From positions 822,001 through 886,000 of the forward strand of contig NW_026732380.1 in NCBI RefSeq assembly GCF_028476545.1: DNA of 64,000 nucleotides, in the 5' to 3' direction. The translations under genes and the position numbers were made by a program. This stretch comes from Physella acuta. Taxonomy: Eukaryota > Mollusca > Gastropoda > Physidae. Shown here one piece after another: positions 24,827 through 45,000 of this stretch (within the stretch, counting starts at the first letter, position 1; the number at the start of each line of letters is the position of its first letter). A model generated the notes under the pieces. The model was not told the DNA's origin. It saw only the letters and a program-made list of their open reading frames with translations, and searched no databases.

Positions 24827-26103
24827 TTAATGGCATTTAGAATTACATAGTAGCTTGTTATTTTTACACTTGCAGCGATTTGTTGAGCACTTGGTTGTGC
24901 AATTGCAGCGAGTGTAGCCTTGGCCCCCAGTCAATGATTGTGAAGATGCGATGGTTCGTGGTGATTTTTCCTCAGTGCCAACTGACGACAATAAGAGCAG
25001 TTGTTCGTGAAGAATTGAAAACTCACTTCTAGCATATAGTTGTTTTAGAACACCATGTTCCGTTCCTAATTTGTAGAAACCGTTTTGTAGAAAACGACAA
25101 TGGCAATCACGCTTCGGGGATTACCGCGACTTCTGTCAACATCTGGAACACGGAAGCGTACATTGTCACCCACATCACCATCTTGAAATTTTGTATTTGA
25201 TGTTTTAAGCATCTTAGCACCTTGAGTTTGCAAGCTATTATGAGCTGCTGACCTGTGTTCCATGATGTCTTGTTTGTTGTTACATAATCTGCAGGTAATA
25301 TTTCCTCCGTACCCTTCTTCTGCTTCATTTGGTATTCCACACATAGCATGGACATCGTTGCCACAGGATCCACAAGAATGAGCTGCACTGTAATGTTTTT
25401 CACAAACTATACAGAATCTGTTGGCCACATTATTGTCACGCAACTGGTCTGGACGTTCCGCCAAGGCAGCAGATGTGTTAGCTGAGGAAGTCGTTGCATT
25501 TATAACATTCTCCATTTCTTGTTCAATGTTCTCAAGATCTTCCTCAGTAACTATTTTATCGAGAGCCTCTCTTGGTAGATTTGAAGTGCTAAGTCCCACT
25601 TTTGCTTTGCATCCAAACAAGGCTTCTTATGGCGATTGTTGGATTCCTTGATGAAAAGAACGATTTTTCATAAATTGAATGAATTTGAGACTCTCAGCCC
25701 AATGAGCTGATTCATTTGTTTGCATCCATGTCATCATCATATTTTGAACATCTTGGTTGGCACGTTCGACTGAATCTTGGCTTTGGCTATGCCTTGGTTT
25801 TCCGTGGACTAGTTTAAGTTCAGACCACATGTTCTTTAGTTCCGAAATAACTTGATTAACACATTCTCTTCCATTATCTGATTGAAGCACACTTGGGGCT
25901 TCAATAGTCGTGAAGATATCAAGCAGCTGGTAAGCAACTTCTTTTGCTCTTTTGGTTTCCAAAGCTCGCAACAACAGGAACTTGGTTAAATGATCCTGGT
26001 AACTGAGTATACTGTCTGTCTCATGGTCTGACGGTCCTTTTGATCTATGTCGCCTTGCATATAGAATGCTATACAAACAAGAGCTAAACAATACGTTACT
26101 CAC
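24827..26103 (-). pseudogene. Integrase-like transposase remnant
   Basis: Minus-strand remnant of the Ginger-like transposase, similar to the KRAB-A domain-containing protein 2-like family. In order it shows an integrase core (YQDHLTKF, LQSDNGRE with the second catalytic Asp, SVERANQDV with the catalytic Glu), a Cys/His-rich PHD/RING-like finger (CIVCEKHYSAAHSCGSC and following Cys) and a C-terminal CXC-like cluster (RCNCTTKCSTNRCKC) before the stop at 24827. The N-terminal zinc-binding region and the first catalytic Asp are not visible. About two frame breaks are seen, so it is not expected to make an active enzyme. Confidence 0.8.
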
Positions 26104-26561
26104 AATGAATCCGCACCCAGAATAATGAAAACGCGATCACAAGTTAGTCTAGTTAGAACATTGGCCAGGACATCCCGGCCAGTGCGCGCATTGGCCGGCC
26201 AATGTACAAAATACGCTGTCAAGTTTAAGCGCTTCGGACTTTGGCCAGTACGTCCCGGCCAGTGCGCGCATTGGCCGGCCAAAGTATACTGTCTGTCTCA
26301 TGGTCTGATGGCCCTTTTGATCTATGTCGCCTTGCATATAGAATGCTATACAAACAAGAGCTAAACAATACGTTACTCACAATGAATCCGCACCCAGAAT
26401 AATGAAAACGCAATCACAAGTTAGTCTAGTTAGAACATTGGCCAGGACATCCCGGCCAGTGCGCGCATTGGCCGGCCAAAGTACGAAATACAATCTTAGT
26501 GCGAAGTTATTCGGGCTTTGGCCAAGAGAGCCGGCCAATCCGCGCATTGGCCGGCCAATCC
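26008..26561. repeat. 277-bp internal tandem duplication
   Basis: The segment beginning with TATACTGTCTGTCTCATGG (near 26009) recurs near 26286, and the similarity continues through the GGCCGGCC-rich zone. The copies are nearly identical apart from scattered changes, so this rearrangement of the transposon end is recent. Confidence 0.85.
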
Positions 26562-26592
26562 GCGCTTTGGCCACACTTCGGGCTTTGACCGT

Positions 26593-26596
<4 letters not shown>

Positions 26597-26674
<78 letters not shown>
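26597..26674. repeat. (TA)n microsatellite, right of Ginger-like element
   Basis: Pure TA repeat starting directly after the terminal ACA of the integrase transposon. Confidence 0.95.
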
Positions 26675-27030
26675 ATTAATATAACTAAGCTTCTACATGA
26701 GTGCAGAATGAAATTAAATAGTAATAAGTTTCAGTAGGACTTAGACCTTATAATAGTTAATAGTAGATATTGAGCCTAGATCTAATCTAGATATATTTAA
26801 TATTTTTCCTATTCATATTAATTATTATAAACCCACAAGGCCAGAATCTTAGATTAGTAAAATTAAAAATTATGGTCTATTAGCTATTAGTATTTGGTAA
26901 TTTTTAAATCTATTGCAAAAGAGCTAGATCTAGATCTAGACTCTAGATTAGATCTAGAATCTAGTTCTAGTCTATGTTGTTAGTGTAAAATAGCCCATTG
27001 TGTCATGATGAGCAATCTGGACGTTTTGCA
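26675..27030. other. Intergenic, no gene seen
   Basis: AT-rich sequence with clustered TAGATCTAGA palindromes (26926-26970). No gene or classified repeat was recognised. Confidence 0.6.
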
Positions 27031-27250
27031 ATTTTGTCTGTCTGTGAAAATAAGATAACTTGAGTGCCGTACAAGTTATGTTCACGAAACTTCACATTTA
27101 TGTATTATATCAATTTTTTTGCGATTTCCGTTAACCGGAAATGGTACTTCCTCTACTTCCGGATTCTCAAATGACAATAAGTTGAGTACCTTTTAAGTTA
27201 CATAGACGAAAATTTTGCAAATAATATATTACTTTCTATGCGCATGTTTC
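27031..27250. repeat. Fragment of TIR element T
   Basis: Contains the internal blocks ATAACTTGAGTRCCGT, GCGATTTCCGTTAACCGGAA and CTACTTCCGG shared with the fuller copies at 28348-29284 and 50933-51503, though more diverged. Terminal repeats were not identified here. Confidence 0.65.
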
Positions 27251-27767
27251 TGTCAAAAAGCTTGTTATCAAAACGTTTTAATGATTTTTTTTTTTAAATT
27301 TCGTTTTTTACAAGCTTTTATTTAACTTGCTTCCTCGTTCTTTTGTCTGTCTGTAGCGCTTTAACGTCGATCGAAACTGGCGAGCGAAATTTCGACCACT
27401 TCTAACGGGCCAATTTCTTCGAAACTTTGCACCTGAGTCAAGACCTGATTACAAAGCAATATGTAGCCGAATTTGAGTTAAATAGATGTTGTTGTTTTTT
27501 TTATTTAAAAAAAAACGTTTTTTTGTTTTAAATTTTGTTTCTGTATTTATTTTGAATTTTTGAAGCTTTTAATATGTAATAATGAACTACTATTTAAATA
27601 ACTAAAAATAAAACCCTAGTTGATAACGGTTAGTCTATTTCGTTCGCCTGTCTGTTAATCATACCCTGAATTACATTGGTTATTTGCAGATATACTGTAT
27701 AGGAATTTCTCTAGCCAAATTACGGGAAACTATGGTCCTCTCAATAATCTAGCTTAAATTTAAACGA

Positions 27768-27768
<1 letters not shown>
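27251..27768. other. Intergenic, no gene seen
   Basis: AT-rich with T-runs. A block at 27350-27480 (GCGCTTTAACGTCGATCG onward) resembles repeat DNA in composition but was not matched elsewhere in the window. Confidence 0.5.

Positions 27769-27822
<54 letters not shown>
27769..27822 (+). repeat. 54-nt poly(A) tract
   Basis: Uninterrupted A run. It could be the tail of a retroposed copy whose body lies to the left, but no source transcript or target duplication was recognised. Confidence 0.95.
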
Positions 27823-27823
<1 letters not shown>

Positions 27824-27990
27824 GGACCTAGACTGACCGCGGCCGAATAGAGTCCTTGCAAACACGTGACCTAAATCACGTGATACCTGCGTCCGCCGCC
27901 ACAGTGGTGTACACCAGACGTAAACACAATCAGCTGTTCGCCAGCGCTGGACGCGTTCACTGTATGTAAAGAACCGCACCCGCGGAAAAG
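27823..27990. promoter_or_regulatory. GC-rich block with two CACGTG E-boxes
   Basis: A 168-bp block far richer in G+C and CpG than its surroundings, with two CACGTG palindromes 17 bp apart start to start (about 27862 and 27877). It could be a CpG-rich regulatory patch or part of an unrecognised repeat. No neighbouring first exon was found, so a promoter role is only a possibility. Confidence 0.25.
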
Positions 27991-28347
27991 GAAAAATACG
28001 TTAAAAAACTTGAACTCTTAGGAATTGAAGATCCTTATACTGTTATTGACAGTATTATTAATAATATTAATATGTGGCCGAAATTTCTAAATAAAAATAC
28101 TGTTAGTAATACTGTTTGTATTTTTAAAAGTTTAACCAGTTTAACCACTCAATTTTACCTATTAAAGGGGCATAACTGCGTCATGAATTTAAACATAATT
28201 TCTCCCGTTCGTTGACTACACACACACACGTACAAACAACGAAAACATGTAGATTTACAAAATTTAGTACAATTATACTGGTGCCTTTTATTCTATAGTA
28301 TATAGAATATGCTATGTGTACAACGTTCTGTTTCACTGTCTCATTTA
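27991..28347. other. Intergenic, no gene seen
   Basis: AT-rich sequence with a short CA tract near 28218; nothing recognised. Confidence 0.6.
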
Positions 28348-29284
28348 TTTACTTTCTCGTATATACAAAGTATAGAGAAAGTCTTGTAATCGTGCACAAA
28401 AATCACATTAAATTTGGACAGTTTTCACCGTTTTACTCCTCAGTCCTTCATCACATCGGGAATATAGAGGACTTATTTTAATCGGGCAAAAATTATAAAT
28501 CCAGATATATTAACATTTTGGTGTTTTATGCGTAATGGAGTCGGAAAAAATGGATTATCCAATTCTGTCCGTGTGTGTGTGTGTATACGTGTGTGTGTAA
28601 ATACGATAACTTGAGTACCGTTACAGCTAGATTGATGAAATTTCATATAGATCTATAAGTATTATATCGAAATTGTAGATCCGTATCAACTTTTGAGCGA
28701 TTTCCGATAAACGGAAGTGGAACTTTTTCTACTTTCAATTTTTCAAAAGCCTATATATAACTTAAGTACTATTTCAGATAGAAAAATGCAAAAAATGCGA
28801 TTTCACAAGTAAGTAAAAGATCTAATTCTCTGCCTTCTGTCAAATTTTGAGTAATTTCCATTGACCAGAAGAAGTAATTTTCGCTATTTCCGATTTCTAA
28901 AAAAAAAGGGGTATGTGAATTTATAAAGTACTAATAATATTCCGCACTATTATGCACATTTTATTTGGCGTTCACTTGGTGTGCAATTCTTTTTTCTACG
29001 ATATTTTATTCCATTTTAAAAAGTTTAAGTAATTAAAATGGATTAAAAATCATGTCTATATCCTGAGATGCCATCTCCTGTTCAGTGTTTCTTCCAGACT
29101 TTTTTCTCCTAAGGGGTGAGGGGGGGGGGCACTTGAAATTGTCGGGGGGTGGGGGGTGGTAGACTTTCTTCGGGGGGGGGGGGGCGGACCCTGTTAAATG
29201 TATATATTTTCTATATAAAGAAGAAACTCTGCTCCTGTTGTTTCATATAATAATATTCGAGAAAGTTTAGGGGAGATCACTCCC
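28348..29284. mobile_element. TIR element T, copy 1
   Basis: One end reads TTTACTTTCTCGTATA and the other ends AATATTCGAGAAAGTTTAGG, giving an imperfect inverted ACTTTCTCG repeat. The interior holds two diverged tandem halves, each with a block like GATAACTTGAGTACC followed by GATTTCCGATAAACGGAAG. A family-2 MITE is nested at 29083-29231. The superfamily is unknown and no protein is encoded. Confidence 0.7.
29083..29231. mobile_element. hAT-type MITE, family 2 (149 bp), nested
   Basis: Starts CAGTGTTTCTTCCAGAC and ends AAAGAAGAAACTCTG, with the exact 8-bp duplication CTCCTGTT at 29075-29082 and 29232-29239. The matching empty site is present in the other T copy near 50980-50995, which confirms a real insertion. 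Confidence 0.92.
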
Positions 29285-29401
29285 GGTTTATTTTCTTTGT
29301 TTCTTTTTCCATTTATGTCGATTTATGCTTTGCTAATTGCTATTACGGTGTGAAAAGCAATACTCCATGATACTATTCGGATTTTTAAAAAATATATTTC
29401 T

Positions 29402-29576
29402 CGGGCAGATGAGGCTCGTTAGCTGGGGAAGCCACTCTTCTAGGAGAGACAACTCCAAAATTAAACAACTGCTGCCTTGTAGTTTGTTCTTGGCTGGACA
29501 AAGGCTATGGAAGCAAATCCAAAAAGAAAAGCAGGCTGAAATCGGAGTCAATGGCCTCAATGGCGCATAACCAGTT
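29402..29576 (+). mobile_element. SINE-1, 5'-truncated copy
   Basis: Matches the body of the SINE at 37058-37302 from GGGCAGATGAGGCTCG to GGCGCATAACCAGTT, but lacks the tRNA-like head. The open frames on both strands are incidental. Confidence 0.9.
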
Positions 29577-29631
29577 CATGTGCCTCTCTTCCTATTTTCC
29601 GCATGCTGTTGAATAGTTTCATGTAGACCTG

Positions 29632-29634
<3 letters not shown>

Positions 29635-29710
<76 letters not shown>
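29635..29710. repeat. (TA)n microsatellite next to Ginger end
   Basis: 76 bp of TA repeats ending exactly where TGTTACGGTC begins. Confidence 0.97.
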
Positions 29711-29714
<4 letters not shown>

Positions 29715-29905
29715 ACGGTCAAAACCCGAAGTCGGCCAAAGCACGCATTGGCCAGTATTGCCTCCCATTGACTGCTCATCTGTCTAGGGGTGACCGGCCA
29801 AAGTCCGAATTTCAAGATCATGGGCAGATTTTGGATTTTTTATACCTTAAGAGTCATGAAATTAAGTCTTTATTGATTATTAGTTAAAGTTAATGACAGA
29901 AAGAT
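29711..29905 (-). mobile_element. Ginger-like transposon, end fragment
   Basis: Starts TGTTACGGTCAAAACCCGAA and follows the left end of the 24476 element, with gaps, through GACCGGCCAAAGTCCGAA and GCAGATTTTGG to about 29905. The transposase region and the opposite end are missing. Confidence 0.85.
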
Positions 29906-30131
29906 ACTTTTTATGACAAGCAACCTGATATAATGAAAAAGATTCACTTCAGTAAAAAGATATGTAGATATATATCTAATATTTTGATGAAACTAATTTG
30001 ACATTTGAACAAAGTGGGTGACATAATTAACGAAACATTGTAGAGCTTATTACAGAATGCAACAGTAATCTATTTAGCATGGGTACATACCTTTTGGTAG
30101 CCTACTTAATAGCGCATACAATTGTAGGTCT
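29906..30131. other. Intergenic, no gene seen
   Basis: AT-rich, nothing recognised. Confidence 0.6.
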
Positions 30132-30295
30132 CAATGTTTCTTTTATACTTTTTTCTCGGTGGGGGGGGGGGGGGGGGGGGGAAAGGGGAGGCACTTGAAA
30201 GTTTTGAGGAGGGGAGGGGCGTACTAAATTAGTGGTTCTCTCTCCCCTCTCTCCCCCCCCCCCCCCCCCCCCCAAAGAGCATGAAAGAAATACTG
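30132..30295. mobile_element. Probable family-2 MITE, diverged
   Basis: Begins CAATGTTTCTTTTATACTTT and ends GCATGAAAGAAATACTG, around poly-G and poly-C tracts and the conserved block GCACTTGAAA. No exact 8-bp duplication could be set, so this is an older copy. Confidence 0.6.
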
Positions 30296-31307
30296 GATAG
30301 GCCTACTATTTTTAACTTCTGAGCCGATGATTAAAGTACAGTTTTGTTCTTTTTTTTAATTTATTTTTTGTCAGAGCCCAGCTCTTCTTTTTAATAATTA
30401 CACCTATAAAGATTATTAGTTTATTAAAGGTTTTTTTTCTTAGGCAAAGGAGGGGTACAACCCACTTTCCCCATATTCTAACAGTTACCCCCTCAAGTGC
30501 CTCTTCCCCCCCCCCCCCCCCCTCAACCCCCATCCTCCATAACTATAAAACAAACAAATCCGAAAGAAACAGCGAGTTATAGCTAATTTCAAGTAAGAAA
30601 CAAAGCAGTTCGGTGAAATTTCATTTACAGTATTCGAAAATGACAACGGACGAAATAGCTTTTAGTGCGAAAGAGGAATTGTTTTAAGCCTTCTCCATTT
30701 AGGTGTCACATGACCATTCTAGAGTAGGCTAAAGGTCAGCAACCTAGAAAAAAAGTGGTGTCGACCTTAGAATTACACTGCCGTAGAGAGCCTTACAATG
30801 ATTAGATATCTAGATCTATATTAATTAAATGAAATGCATTTGGAAGAAGTCTGAAATTATAATATGTTCTAGAGATCTAGATCTAGTTCAGTTAAATAGG
30901 CCTGCATTACTGCATTTCATTTTTAATAATTTTTTAAAGCGTAATTAAAAAAAAATATAAATAGTAAATATTGATGAAACAATGCTTATTCATTTCCTCT
31001 CAAAGTCCCTCACTGCTGGGAAAATATCGCCAATGAAAATGAGAAATATATCCCCTTTTAATTATTCTTTTACGCCAAAAATGTGTAAAATATATTCTCA
31101 TTCTGTGTAAGTTAAAATGCAAGGTCTGGATCTGCTCTAAGTAGAACCTAGACTTTTTAATGTACTTTATTAATATTAACATCAAATTAATGAAATTATC
31201 ATCATGTAAAAGACATGTATTAATAAAATAATGTATACATACTACATACTTAACAGTTAACACTAATATAATATTTGTATGTTATATGTCAGAATTATTT
31301 GCGGGAT
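30296..31307. other. Intergenic, no gene seen
   Basis: AT-rich with a poly-C tract near 30507. Short open frames on the minus strand show no recognisable domain. Confidence 0.55.
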
Positions 31308-31690
31308 TGCGTGGTGGGCAGGTAGAGGGTAGAAAGCACTTGACTGGCTAACCTGAAGGTCTCAATTTTTAATCTGAGGCTTGAGTTTGTACGATGTCCC
31401 TCAGTCCACCAAGCTCTGATGGATACCTGACTCAAGTTAGGTTAGGGAATGTAAAGGTTCAGTAGCGTAGCAAAGGGGGGGGGGGGGACATATGTGTTAG
31501 AAATGTGTTAGAAAAATAAATTGAAAGGTTGAGGGGGGTGCAAATAGAAAGTTTGAGGGGGGGGGGGGGTGCAAATAAAAAAGTTTGTCCCCGGTTGCCG
31601 GAAGGGTCGCTACGCCTCTGTAAAGGTTGGGCACCTTGTTGGTCACTATACAGTCACATGCCCTGGTCAAGAAACCATTGAACTCTACTT
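31308..31690 (+). mobile_element. SINE-2, diverged copy split by a MITE
   Basis: Shares GTCCACCAAGCTCTGATGG, ACCTGACTCAAGTTAGG and downstream blocks with the SINE copies at 46203 and 59518. The tRNA-like head is decayed. A family-1 MITE sits inside at 31460-31620. Confidence 0.75.
31460..31620. mobile_element. hAT-type MITE, family 1 (161 bp)
   Basis: Starts CAGTAGCGTAGCAAAGG and ends GTCGCTACGCCTCTG, with the exact 8-bp duplication TAAAGGTT at 31452-31459 and 31621-31628. The interior keeps blocks of the 3152-3408 copy (GTGCAAAT, AAAGTTTGTCCC). Confidence 0.9.
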
Positions 31691-31797
31691 TTTCTGTTAC
31701 TTTGCCTGAAAGGAAACTACCATAATATATAGTTCTAGTAGTAGGCCTACACACTACACACCCTAGCTAGGTGACATTGGCTGCGATCTAATTTTGA

Positions 31798-41770
<9,973 letters not shown>

Positions 41771-41772
41771 TG

Positions 41773-41892
41773 AATAAATTGCCTACAAATTGTACAAATA
41801 TAAATGTTTTATTGCAAAAAACAGCAAAATTATGATTACTGTACACAAGAACAGGAAAATAAAACAAAAATCAATGTCATTGTATAAATAAA
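41773..41892 (+). terminator. ABCB8 poly(A) signal candidates
   Basis: AATAAA occurs at 41773-41778, 41858-41863 and 41887-41892, downstream of the stop at 41768-41770. The first is only three bases past the stop, so one of the later two is more likely. Confidence 0.55.
41808..41813 (-). terminator. LIN9 poly(A) signal candidate
   Basis: TTTATT on the plus strand reads AATAAA on the minus strand, 253-258 bp past the LIN9 stop codon. If used, the LIN9 transcript would run into the ABCB8 3' UTR. Confidence 0.5.
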
Positions 41893-42065
41893 ATTCATTT
41901 GAAATCATATTTACAAATCTAGCCTTTGGCAATTAAATAGTAAATTCTTGAAGTACTGTGTTTTGTAATTAAATAAATTTAATTTTCAAGACACCAAAGT
42001 TTAAAATTACTATTGGTTGTAATTTAGTTTACAGTTCTCAAGGTACAAACGTCAAAGCATTCTTG

Positions 42066-45000
42066 CTACACTTTTGGCTTGGATGCTGCAAAGGCATGAA
42101 GGTTACCCATCTGGCTGAGTCCACTTTGGATGTGATTAATGTGTATTTCTACATTATTCTGGAAGACACTGAAAATATTAAGTGATTTCATCATGCAATA
42201 AACCAAATAGCTAAATAACCAGACGTGCCTGTATACAGGCACACAGGCACGAGTATGCTAAAAAAAATCACTTAAAATAAGAAAAAAGACATTAGGCCCT
42301 ATACAGCATAGGACCTAATATATTTTTTCAGCTATTCTGGTGGATCAAATTGACCATCAAACTTAAACCAGTAAATTTTAACATAATGTTAAGTTTTTAA
42401 AAACACTGGTACCTTTAAGAAAATGGTCATTACATTTTAAATCTAGGTAAAAATTGCAATTAAAATGGAATTTCAGTGTTAAACGATAGTAACAGAAACT
42501 TGTTTTATTTAAGATATTACTATTATTATTAATTAATGAGTATACTAATGTTATGATGAGGATTTTTAAACAAAATATTTGCCGTTTAAATTGGTGGCAT
42601 GAATAACAACTTTGTTGGAAGTGCTAAAATTAAATACCAAGATGTTACAAACAGCAGGAATACATCAGTGTAAATTTCTACAACTTTTAATAGTACTAAA
42701 ATATTTCCAAGATAATTCTTTTCTGTATTATCTGCAGAGTAAGCTACATAGTCTGTCTTCTATCAGCTAAACTCATTATATAAATAACTAGATAAATGGG
42801 TCGGTGAGGGAGAAATACATCGGGCTCTAGGTTGATAGTGCTGTATTTTTCTCTAAAACAAAACCAAATTGATCTCAACTTCAATTTTAACTGGAAACGA
42901 ATGTCGTTGAAAATGGATTTTTATCCAGAATTGGCATTTTTACTGGATTTAACCTTGATCTACACCACATGCATACTAAATATAGTTGTAGTCATACCAC
43001 TAAACTCAAACTAGACAAAAGACACATTTAGAGTTTTTTCTTCTGGGAGAAAACCATCTCCCCGGAAAATTTGTGGCTTTAGAACTGTACAAATTTCGTT
43101 TAGAAGACTTCCTATATGTTTCATGTGTTGTCAAGGTCTTTCACTATGCATCTCTTAAATTTCCTTGTGTTTTCTCTAGAGCGTTACCAACAAACAGAAT
43201 AGCGAAACTATTATGGTTAATAATTGTGTAAGCATAAGCAGTTGTTTCGTATTGGGGAAGTTCTAGAAATGTAATATAACATTACGGGATCAAGATGGGT
43301 CTAAAAATTTTAACTGTTCATGTTCTATACACAATCCTTTAAATATTAATTATTGTTTATTAGTTTAAAGACTGTTAAAATGTTAAAACACTGAAGGAAC
43401 ATATAGACTAACATCTTATAAATCAAATGTCTTTTAAAAAATTTCTGATGCGACATTAAGTTTTAGGGTTTAAAACTTTTAAGATATGAGGTGCACCCCA
43501 AAAATAATTTCTGCTTTTGTTTTTGTTATTTTATTTCGCAACTTTATGTTAACGGTAATATGTGATGAAAATTATATGAAAAAAAAAAGCAGGGAAATTC
43601 TTGGATTTGTAGTTGTGATACTCCATATGCAAAACTATACTAAAGCTCCTCTTCATATTTTAATAATAATTATTAAATTCAGCAGTAGGCCTAATATTTT
43701 TAGTTTGTGCATGTAGTTGGTTGATCATATGCTATTTTACTTCATATTTTATTAACTGTTGATTTAATTAACGATTACAAATACTATAAAGAACTTTTTT
43801 TCTTCTTTTATAAATAAATTTCTCAGAATATTTTAAAAATTTTAATATTGTTCGTTTTTATAGCTCCAGCAATCTTGGCAGCTGACATTTTTCATATGGA
43901 CTAACTTAATATATAGACCTTAATATTGAAATAGAAAGGAATGACCAAGGGAAATAATTGCATTTTCCTCACTTTTTCAATTAGATTTTTTAAATAATAT
44001 TTTTGCAAATTTATCAAATGTGCAGAACAAACTTTGACGACAAGCGGAATAAAACAGTTTTTCATTGAAAAAACTTAATGATTCTGCTAGGGGCGGGAAG
44101 GTAGATATGTCTGTAAATATGTAAAGGATGTTTATGTCTTTAGTTTCAAAAACTGAAAGAGTAAGTTATATATTTACTTGATATTATTGGCATCCAATCT
44201 ACTTTTGATTGATTGTAAGCTTTCTTGGAGAGATCCAAATTCAAATGAACTGTTTTCGTTTTCTGAAAATGTCTTTAAAAAAGTTCAAGAGTATTAGTAA
44301 TTAAGCGATGCAATCAGAAAATGAAAGAAATGTAACTTCACAATGGACATACTTACACGAATTTGTAACATAATGGATGTTAAATCACCAACTAGTTGAA
44401 GAATTTTCTCATTATTAGCTGTTCTACGGTTCTGCAGCATTCCCTGAAATAAAATCAATTTTTTTTTAGTACATAACTAACAATAAGTATGTATGAACCT
44501 TTGTAAAAAGCTTTTAAATGTATAAAAAAAAAAACTAAACCTTTAAATATAAATTATAATAGTAAAACCCATCTCATGTACCATTCATAGTGACACTAAA
44601 GTAAAAAAAAATACTTTAATTTTTGGTTTATTTCATGGCTTGCTATTGCATAGATTTTAATACACATTTTATTTTATAAGTATTTATTTTTCCCATTTTG
44701 TTAGTCCTTAGTTCAACACCACAACCAACAAACATTTGATATCAGTAGTTGGTGATCTTAAACTATGGTACTTGCCTTAAATCTCCATGCCCCGAGTTAT
44801 TGATAAAGCGGTGTTAGACACCTTACCTCAGATCGACAGTTTGTACATAAAGATGTGAAATTCAAAAAGTATTAAATTGTACTATTCGACAGGATCCGGA
44901 CAAAAGACAGACAATGACAGAATGACACTGACAAAAGGCCAATATGGTCAAACGGCTAACATCTAAAAGGACTGGGCATATGACCGAGAGACCATGTGGC

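Larger units (their letters stand above)
24476..26596 (-). mobile_element. Ginger-like integrase DNA transposon
   Basis: The two ends are perfect 22-bp inverted repeats starting TGTTACGGTCAAAGCCCGAA; the TGT...ACA ends and integrase gene match Ginger-type DNA transposons, whose integrase resembles that of Ty3 retroelements but which lack LTRs. Subterminal zones are packed with GGCCGGCC palindromes. Both ends abut (TA)n, so a 4-bp TATA target duplication would be invisible. An internal segment of 277 bp is duplicated in tandem near the right end. The element looks decayed and probably non-autonomous. Confidence 0.8.
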
